Below are positions 58,449 through 64,000 of a DNA stretch of 64,000 bases, in pieces. The notes below the pieces were generated by a model that saw only the letters and a program-made list of their open reading frames with translations, did not search any database and was not told the origin of the DNA. The translations under genes and the position numbers were made by a program. Every line of letters begins with the position of its first letter. The first letter of the stretch is position 1. The stretch comes from JAALLB01 sp964502215. Lineage in GTDB: Bacteria; Pseudomonadota; Alphaproteobacteria; Rhizobiales; Rhizobiaceae. The stretch spans positions 26,134 to 90,133 of the forward strand of contig CAZCUN010000003.1 of assembly GCA_964502215.1 (NCBI GenBank). The letters run 5' to 3'.

Positions 58449-61393
58449 CACAAGATTTCCGTATCTCTGATGGCAAGCTTGATCAGGAAAAAGTGCTAAA
58501 CTTTACGTTTAATGGGAAAGTTTATCTAGGGCATCAAGGCGACACTCTCGCTTCAGCATTACTTGCAAATGGCGTAAGGTTGGTTGGACGTTCGTTCAAA
58601 TATCACAGACCTCGCGGTATCTTTTCATGTGGTTCAGAAGAACCCAATGCGCTGGTGACTTTAAATTCAGGCGCAAAGGCAGAACCAAACACACGTGCAA
58701 CAACGGTTGAGCTTTACGATGGCTTAGAAGCCCATAGTCAAAACCATATGGGGTCTTTGAAAAATGATCTTTTGGCTTTCAACGATATGTTGTCGCCATT
58801 TTTATCCGCAGGGTTTTATTATAAGACATTCATGTGGCCAGCAGCATTTTGGGAAAAACTTTATGAGCCAATCATTCGTCGCGCGGCTGGTTTGGGTTCA
58901 TTGTCAGGCAAGGAAGATCCAGCCACTTATGACAAGGGCTTTTTGCATTGTGATCTTCTAGTCATTGGCTCTGGCCCATCAGGTTTGATTGCAGCACTTG
59001 CCGCAGGTCGTGCAGGGGCATCGGTTATTTTGGCGGATGAAGATTTTGCACTCGGTGGTCGTTTGTTAATGGAGCAGATGGAAGTTGAGGGCGGAAGCTC
59101 ATCTGATTGGGCTGCAAATGCACTAACTGAACTTTCAGAAATGCCAAACGTTCGCATCATGCCAAGAACTACGATCTATGGCGCATATGACCATGGTATT
59201 TTTGGTGCGCTTGAACGCAAGACCGACCATTTAAGCTATGCTAACAACAAGCCTCGTCAGGTGCTTTGGAGAATTTATTCAAAGCGTTCGCTTCTAGCCG
59301 CTGGCGCTACGGAGCGTTCCATTGCATTTGGTAATAATGATCGCCCAGGTATCATGATGGCAGGGGCAGTACGTGCTTATGCAAATCGCTTTGATGTGCT
59401 GACAGGCAAAGAAGTCGCGATCTTCACGAACAACGATGATGGCTGGCGCACTGCGCATGATTTGTACAATAAAGGCGCAAATATAAAAGCAATTATTGAT
59501 AGTCGTGAAACCGTTTCGATGAGTGCGCCGCAGGGTGTCAGAACCTTTGTCGATACAAATGTCACCGACACAAATGGTCGTCACGCACTCACTTCAATCA
59601 GCCTTTCCAATAATGAGAATATCTCAGTTGATTGTTTGGCGGTGAGCGGTGGCTGGAGTGCCAATGTTCACCTCACATGTCATCAACGTGGTAAGCCAAA
59701 ATGGAATGAAGAACTCGCAAGCTTTGTACCCGGCGGTGAAATGCCAGTTGGCATGTCTGTGGCAGGTGCAGCCAATGGCGCAATGACTTTGGCGCAAGCT
59801 TTTAAGTCGGGTAATGATACGGCTCAGGCTATTCTTGATGACCTTGGTTTCAAAGTCAAAAAGAGTACGCTTCCAAAAGCACAAGATGAAACATCAAGCA
59901 CTTCGCTCTTTTGGCATGTCGAAAGTGGCAAGAACCGTGCGTGGATTGATCTTCAAAACGATGTAACAGCTAAAGACATCAAGCAATCGCACATGGAAGG
60001 TTTTCGTTCAGTTGAACACTTGAAGCGATATACAACGCTTGGTATGGCAACAGATCAGGGCAAAACATCCAACATGCTTGGTCTTGCGGTTATGGCGGAA
60101 GCTTCGGGTAAAACCATTCCTGAAACTGGAACAACAATGTTCCGTCCGCCTTATACGCCTGTTCCAATCGGTGCTTTGGCAGGGCGTTCACGCGGCAAGG
60201 AATTCAGACCAACCCGCAAAACGCCTAGTCATAAGTGGGCAGAGGAAAATGGCGCAATCTTTGTTGAAGTAGGCAATTGGTTGCGTACGCAATGGTACGC
60301 AAAACCGGGCGAAACGCATTGGCGCGAAAGCGTTGACCGCGAAGTGCTTGGCACACGTAAGTCTGTTGGCATCTGTGATGTGACAACACTTGGTAAAATC
60401 GACGTCCAAGGGCGTGATGCAGCTGAGTTTCTCAATAAAGTTTACGCCAATGCTTTTGGCAAATTAGCCGTTGGCAAAGTCCGCTACGGCTTGATGCTGC
60501 GCGAAGATGGTATCGTCATGGATGATGGTACAGCTGCACGCATGAGCGAAACGCATTTTGTGGTGACAACGACAACAGCAAATGCGGTCAACGTTTACCG
60601 ACACATGGAGTTTTGTCGTCAATGTCTATGGCCTGAAATGGATGTGAGTTTAATTTCGACCACAGAGCAATGGGCGCAATTTGCAGTGGCAGGACCTAAT
60701 GCCAGAAAGCTATTGGAAAAAGTTATTGATAAAGAACACGATATTTCCAATGAAGCATTTCCGTTCATGGCCTGTGGCGAAATAAGCGTATGTGGTGGAA
60801 CACCAGCAAGGCTCTTCAGAATTTCATTCTCAGGTGAAATGGCCTACGAAATTGCTGTGCCAACCCGCTATGGTAATTCGATGATGGCAACCTTGATGGA
60901 AGCAGGCAAAGAGTTCGATGCTGTTCCTTATGGCACAGAAGCGCTTGGCGTAATGCGGATTGAAAAAGGCCATGCAGCAGGCAATGAACTTTGCGGGACT
61001 ACCACTGCGATTGATTTAGGTCTTGGTAAAATGGTGTCGAAGAAAAAAGATTCGATTGGCAATACACTATCAGAGCGCGAGTATTTAAATCGAGAAGATT
61101 GTCTGAACCTAGTTGGGTTTAAACCGGTTGATGAAGGCCATGATCTGCAAGCAGGTGCGCATTTTGTGACGAAGGACAACGAACCCACTATGGCCAATGA
61201 CGAAGGCTGGATGACATCGGTTTGTTATTCGCCCAATCTTGGATATTCCATCGGTCTTGGTTTCATAAACAGTGGTAGTCAACGCATTGGAGAAACGGTG
61301 ACAGCTGTTGATCTTCTGCGAGGTAATACAATGGACGTAGAAATTGTCTCACCACATTTCGTCGATCCAGAAGGAGAGCGTTTACGTGTCTAA
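58445..61393 (+). CDS. soxA: Sarcosine oxidase alpha subunit
   Basis: The 982-residue SoxA has an N-terminal 2Fe-2S-ferredoxin-like fold that lost its cluster (FNGKVYLGHQGDTLASALLA), a dinucleotide domain with VIGSGPSGLIAALAAGRAGA, and a C-terminal GcvT-type folate domain (VGICDVTTLGKIDVQG, FSGEMAYEIAVPTRYG). It carries the oxidation product to tetrahydrofolate as methylene-THF. It overlaps soxD by 4 bases and soxG by 8. Confidence 0.95.
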   Translation: MTQDFRISDGKLDQEKVLNFTFNGKVYLGHQGDTLASALLANGVRLVGRSFKYHRPRGIFSCGSEEPNALVTLNSGAKAEPNTRATTVELYDGLEAHSQNHMGSLKNDLLAFNDMLSPFLSAGFYYKTFMWPAAFWEKLYEPIIRRAAGLGSLSGKEDPATYDKGFLHCDLLVIGSGPSGLIAALAAGRAGASVILADEDFALGGRLLMEQMEVEGGSSSDWAANALTELSEMPNVRIMPRTTIYGAYDHGIFGALERKTDHLSYANNKPRQVLWRIYSKRSLLAAGATERSIAFGNNDRPGIMMAGAVRAYANRFDVLTGKEVAIFTNNDDGWRTAHDLYNKGANIKAIIDSRETVSMSAPQGVRTFVDTNVTDTNGRHALTSISLSNNENISVDCLAVSGGWSANVHLTCHQRGKPKWNEELASFVPGGEMPVGMSVAGAANGAMTLAQAFKSGNDTAQAILDDLGFKVKKSTLPKAQDETSSTSLFWHVESGKNRAWIDLQNDVTAKDIKQSHMEGFRSVEHLKRYTTLGMATDQGKTSNMLGLAVMAEASGKTIPETGTTMFRPPYTPVPIGALAGRSRGKEFRPTRKTPSHKWAEENGAIFVEVGNWLRTQWYAKPGETHWRESVDREVLGTRKSVGICDVTTLGKIDVQGRDAAEFLNKVYANAFGKLAVGKVRYGLMLREDGIVMDDGTAARMSETHFVVTTTTANAVNVYRHMEFCRQCLWPEMDVSLISTTEQWAQFAVAGPNARKLLEKVIDKEHDISNEAFPFMACGEISVCGGTPARLFRISFSGEMAYEIAVPTRYGNSMMATLMEAGKEFDAVPYGTEALGVMRIEKGHAAGNELCGTTTAIDLGLGKMVSKKKDSIGNTLSEREYLNREDCLNLVGFKPVDEGHDLQAGAHFVTKDNEPTMANDEGWMTSVCYSPNLGYSIGLGFINSGSQRIGETVTAVDLLRGNTMDVEIVSPHFVDPEGERLRV

Positions 61394-61955
61394 TTCATCT
61401 TTCAAACTAGAAGCAGTTTCACCGCTTGCAGGCTACAAAAAAGACTTTGGATCAGTGCAAGTTGAGGAAGTAACGAGCAAAGCGCTTGTCTCTATTGCCG
61501 AGCCGCTTGATGCAAAAACCAAACTGCGCAGTGCTATAAAAAAGAGCCTTGGTGCAGAGTGGCCTGCGATTGGTACATCCACATCAGGAAAAAACTATCA
61601 ACTGCTTGGTATACAAAACGACATGGCATTTGCTTTGTTTGACCATCCAGGTGGGTTAGCTGATGCAGAAATCAAATTGGCCTTGAAGGACAATGCTTTT
61701 TGTACAGATCAATCTGATGCTTGGGTTTTGATTAAGGTTTCGGGCAAAGGAATTTATTCAGCACTTGAACGAATTTGCCCACTGGATTTATCAATTGGTA
61801 AGTTTGCTGTTGGCGCTGTTGCCAGAACTTCTATGGAGCATCTTGGCGTGGTTGTTATGAAAGAAGCGGAAGATACCATCATCTTGATGGGCGCATCTTC
61901 TTCTGCTGATGATCTTCTACATGCTATTACTTTATCCGTTGAAAATACCATTTAA
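61386..61955 (+). CDS. soxG: Sarcosine oxidase gamma subunit
   Basis: The 189-residue SoxG completes the heterotetramer. GTG 61386 has GGAG 9 bases upstream and gives a protein starting (V)SNSSFKLEAVSPLAG, the usual SoxG opening; an in-frame ATG at 61344 would add residues inside soxA. The C-terminal half has VARTSMEHLGVVVMKEAED and SADDLLHAITLS. Confidence 0.9.
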   Translation: MSNSSFKLEAVSPLAGYKKDFGSVQVEEVTSKALVSIAEPLDAKTKLRSAIKKSLGAEWPAIGTSTSGKNYQLLGIQNDMAFALFDHPGGLADAEIKLALKDNAFCTDQSDAWVLIKVSGKGIYSALERICPLDLSIGKFAVGAVARTSMEHLGVVVMKEAEDTIILMGASSSADDLLHAITLSVENTI

Positions 61956-62065
61956 TCTGAAATACATAATACATTACAAACATAAGTTTATTGCTTGTTT
62001 TGTAAGTTATTGCGACAAATCCAAAGCTGCCCTGTAACAGAAGAATTCGAATTGGATTGTGATCA

Positions 62066-62083
62066 ATCAGGCCATTAAGCCTG
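62066..62083. terminator. Possible weak terminator between soxG and paa remnant
   Basis: TCAGGC-CATTAA-GCCTGA forms a 6-bp stem in the 134-base gap between convergent soxG and the paaK remnant. No T-run follows on either strand within 8 bases, so termination would be weak or rho-dependent. Confidence 0.35.
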
Positions 62084-62089
62084 AGAGGT

Positions 62090-62533
62090 CTAGTTGCTTT
62101 TATTATCGACAACCCGTTTTGCTTTACCTTGTGAGCGTTCAACACCGCCTGGTGTTGCCACGTCTACCATTGTAGAAATGCCAATCGTATCTTTGATGCG
62201 CTTAGCCAAAGTTTCAGAAATTACTTTTCTGCTATCACCATCGGCTGATTGCTGTGTCGCTTCAACTAGAATTTTCATTTGATCCATACGACCTTGACGA
62301 CTCAATTCGATTTGAAAATGAGATGAAAGACCACCAATTGTTAAGAGCTGTTCTTCAATATGAGTAGGGAAAACATTCACACCACGCAAAATAATCATGT
62401 CATCAACACGGCCAGTAATTTTCTCCATACGCCGCATAGAACGTGCGGTGCCCAGTAATAAGCGCGTTAGATCTTTTGTTCTATAGCGTATCATTGGCAA
62501 GGCTTCTTCCAACCCGGCTTGTTTCTTTAGCAC
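62090..62533 (-). pseudogene. paaK: Phenylacetate-CoA ligase PaaK, C-terminal remnant
   Basis: The frame holds only the C-terminal third of PaaK: EALPMIRYRTKDLTRLLLGT, MEKITGRVDDMIILRGVNVF and FPTHIEEQ, then VDVATPGGVERSQGKAKRV. Full PaaK is about 430-440 residues; the ATP-binding core that precedes this part is missing. The 9 codons before EALPM are out-of-frame paaI sequence. The remnant joins paaI at about 62501-62510, marking an internal deletion. The enzyme cannot be active as an adenylating ligase. Confidence 0.85.
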
Positions 62534-62828
62534 GTGCCGTTAATTGGTCATGCAACTTTCCAGGTGCAAGATATGTGATGGTATTATTCTGCGCAACTGT
62601 CGCTTGGTTTCTGCTGTTACAAGCAAAGGCAAATGTAGAATCTGCCAGTGAGTATATAACCCCGCCATGGCAACTCCCATGTCCATTGCAATGGTGTTTT
62701 TCGACATAAAGCTCTAGGGTTGCACTTGCTTCTTTGACTTCAACAATCGACATGCCCATCCATTTGGATGCTTGATCATTTTGCCACATGCTATCTGTTG
62801 ATTTTTTTGCACGTTCATCTGGTGTCAT
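62481..62828 (-). pseudogene. paaI: Phenylacetate thioesterase PaaI, C-terminally truncated
   Basis: The N-terminal 100 residues match hotdog thioesterase PaaI: WMGMSIVEVKEASATLELYV and HGSCHGGVIYSLADSTFAFA with the catalytic Asp. After AKETSRVGR the frame enters paaK sequence out of frame and stops 8 codons later (115 residues against about 140). The lost part is the last beta strand region of the hotdog fold, so activity is doubtful. The start overlaps the paaG stop by 4 bases. Confidence 0.8.
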
Positions 62829-63616
62829 TTTGAACTGCCTTTAAATATGGGGGTGCGCTTTTCCAAAAATGCAGAAACTCCTTCTGCATAGTCAGCACTT
62901 TCCCCACACGCTTTTTGTGTTTTAGCTTCCAAGTTTAACTGCTCATCCAAGGTATTATTAGATGCTGCTTGGATGAGCTTTTTGGTATTGCTCAAGCCAA
63001 GTGTAGGGCCATTTGCTAAGTTTTCTGCTAAGCTTCTTGCTTCACTCATAAGCACTTCATCTGGAATAGATTTATAAATTAGCCCCCAAGCCTCTGCTTT
63101 TTCAGCTGAGATAGGTTCAGCAGTTAGAGCAAGCGCTTTTGCTCTCGCTTCACCTAGCAATCTGGTTAAATTCCAAGTGCCACCAGCATCAGGCACAAGA
63201 CCAACTTTTGCAAATGATTGAATAAACTTTGCGCTGTGACCCGCCAAAACAATATCACAAGCTAAAGCAATGTTTGCACCTGCACCAGCAGCAACACCAT
63301 TAACGGCACAAATAACAGGCAGTTCCATTGCTCTAATTAGTCGTATCAATGGGTTGTAAAAATCTTCAAGCGTTTTACTTAAATCAGGCGCGCGCCCCAT
63401 TTTTGATGGGTCACGATCTCCAAGGTCTTGCCCCGCACAAAACCCGCGTCCAGAACCCGTTAGCAAAATTGCTCTTGCACCATTATCGAGAGCCGTCTCA
63501 AGTGCCGCACGCAATTTTAAGTGCATCTCATCATTAAAACTATTCAATCGATCAGGGCGGTTTAGTGTAATTTCAACCCAACTGCCATGATCTTGAGTAA
63601 GAATGGTTTCAGCCAT
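62825..63616 (-). CDS. paaG: Phenylacetate-pathway enoyl-CoA hydratase/isomerase
   Basis: The 263-residue crotonase-fold protein has GSGRGFCAGQDLGDRDPSK, NGVAAGAGANIALACDIVLA and AKVGLVPDAGGTWNLTRLLG, all typical of PaaG, which isomerises the ring epoxide of phenylacetyl-CoA to an oxepin. The neighbouring paaI and paaK remnants support PaaG over a general hydratase. The gene itself looks intact. AGGAT lies 5 bases before ATG. Confidence 0.85.
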   Translation of the reverse strand: MAETILTQDHGSWVEITLNRPDRLNSFNDEMHLKLRAALETALDNGARAILLTGSGRGFCAGQDLGDRDPSKMGRAPDLSKTLEDFYNPLIRLIRAMELPVICAVNGVAAGAGANIALACDIVLAGHSAKFIQSFAKVGLVPDAGGTWNLTRLLGEARAKALALTAEPISAEKAEAWGLIYKSIPDEVLMSEARSLAENLANGPTLGLSNTKKLIQAASNNTLDEQLNLEAKTQKACGESADYAEGVSAFLEKRTPIFKGSSK

Positions 63617-63722
63617 GACTTATCCTCCGCATTATTCATTATAAAATTTGCATAGCCCCATCAGTCGATCAATAATGACATCGATAATATGGTGTCTTTT
63701 AATATGACTTTTTATAAGAACT

Positions 63723-63941
63723 ATGACGCAAATTTTAGATGTTTCAAGTTATGCTTTATTACTAATTTCGAGTATTACTCGTAAAACAATATCTGATTGG
63801 CTCCTCGAAAAAAGCATCCCAACACAAACCCAAGAACTTTTATCTGAACTTCTAGAAAGGGTCATATCAATAGAAAATAAAATTGATAGCTTAGATCATT
63901 TAAACGGTTTCATTGAACATGTGTTTGCCACTAGTATATAA
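63723..63941 (+). CDS. Hypothetical small protein (72 aa)
   Basis: The frame MTQILDVSSYALLLISSITR continues into a Glu/Leu/Ile-rich helix-forming region (TQELLSELLERVISIENKID). There is no clear ribosome site and no family I recognise. It may be chance coding or a remnant left near a mobile element at the right edge. Confidence 0.3.
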   Translation: MTQILDVSSYALLLISSITRKTISDWLLEKSIPTQTQELLSELLERVISIENKIDSLDHLNGFIEHVFATSI

Positions 63942-63950
63942 AAAAATATG

Positions 63951-64000
63951 GGGCTGTCCCAGATAACTCAAAAATGGGTTATCAATATGGGTATGAGAAG
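63951..64000 (+). mobile_element. Possible left end of an insertion sequence (cut by window edge)
   Basis: GGGGCTGTCCCAGATAACTC at 63951-63970 looks like an IS terminal repeat. Shortly after it, an open frame starts ATGGGTTATCAATATGGG (MGYQYGYEK) and runs off the window, as in compact elements with the transposase start near the end. The matching repeat and transposase lie outside the window, so this is tentative. Confidence 0.25.

Noticed and set aside
1..64000. CRISPR arrays, tRNA or rRNA genes
   Set aside because: No regularly spaced direct repeats were seen, and the gaps between genes are too short or lack tRNA-like cloverleaf features by eye.

Overview
The window is AT-rich DNA from an alphaproteobacterium that makes bacteriochlorophyll a. 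It carries most of a photosynthesis gene cluster (PGC) of the aerobic anoxygenic phototroph type. Evidence: a purple-bacterial type II reaction centre (pufLM, puhA), LH1 genes (pufBA), the spheroidene-series carotenoid genes (crtB, C, D, E, F and the tail of crtI), and the oxygen-dependent cyclase acsF with no bchE in view. Neither pufC nor pufX follows pufM, and crtA, bchD, bchI, bchO and bchJ are not in the window. Genus cannot be fixed by eye. The gene set fits a marine Rhodobacterales- or Hyphomicrobiales-like bacterium.

Region 1 (1-13.7 kb): tail of crtI, crtB and a 51-codon membrane peptide gene converge on crtC-crtD. From a shared crtD/crtE control region, a plus-strand superoperon crtEF-bchCXYZ-pufQBALM runs to a bidirectional terminator at about 13.7 kb. 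Region 2 (13.7-31.1 kb): an SCP2-like protein gene, a membrane methyltransferase-like gene and idi lead into a long minus-strand block. Read in transcription order it is bchF-bchN-bchB-bchH-bchL-bchM-lhaA-puhA-puhB-puhC-orf-acsF-puhE-hemA(-idi). Region 3 (31.3-37.5 kb): the regulators aerR/ppaA and ppsR, then bchG, a PucC-family transporter, bchP and a small membrane protein. Region 4 (37.5-40.9 kb): a cytochrome P450 gene diverges from a 7-TM protein gene and an ATP-grasp ligase gene, with a PpsR-type operator between them. This is the best candidate here for an undescribed PGC-linked pathway.

PpsR/CrtJ sites (TGT-N12-ACA, usually as two copies 8 bp apart) stand before crtD/crtE, bchC, bchF, bchG and the P450. 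They tie these units into one light- and oxygen-controlled regulon governed by the ppsR and aerR genes in the same window.

Region 5 (41-64 kb) is accessory heterotrophic metabolism: a dimethylglycine/sarcosine-dehydrogenase-like flavoprotein; glpK and glpD; selO; a TRAP transporter (dctPQM); protocatechuate genes (pobA-pcaC-pcaH-pcaG-pcaB, pcaD not seen); a GlxA/GbdR-like AraC regulator divergent from soxBDAG (sarcosine oxidase); and a phenylacetate remnant (paaG, paaI, paaK) in which one deletion has fused truncated paaI to the tail of paaK. The right edge may hold the start of an insertion sequence. I saw no rRNA, tRNA or CRISPR, and no stretch over 300 bases without a gene.
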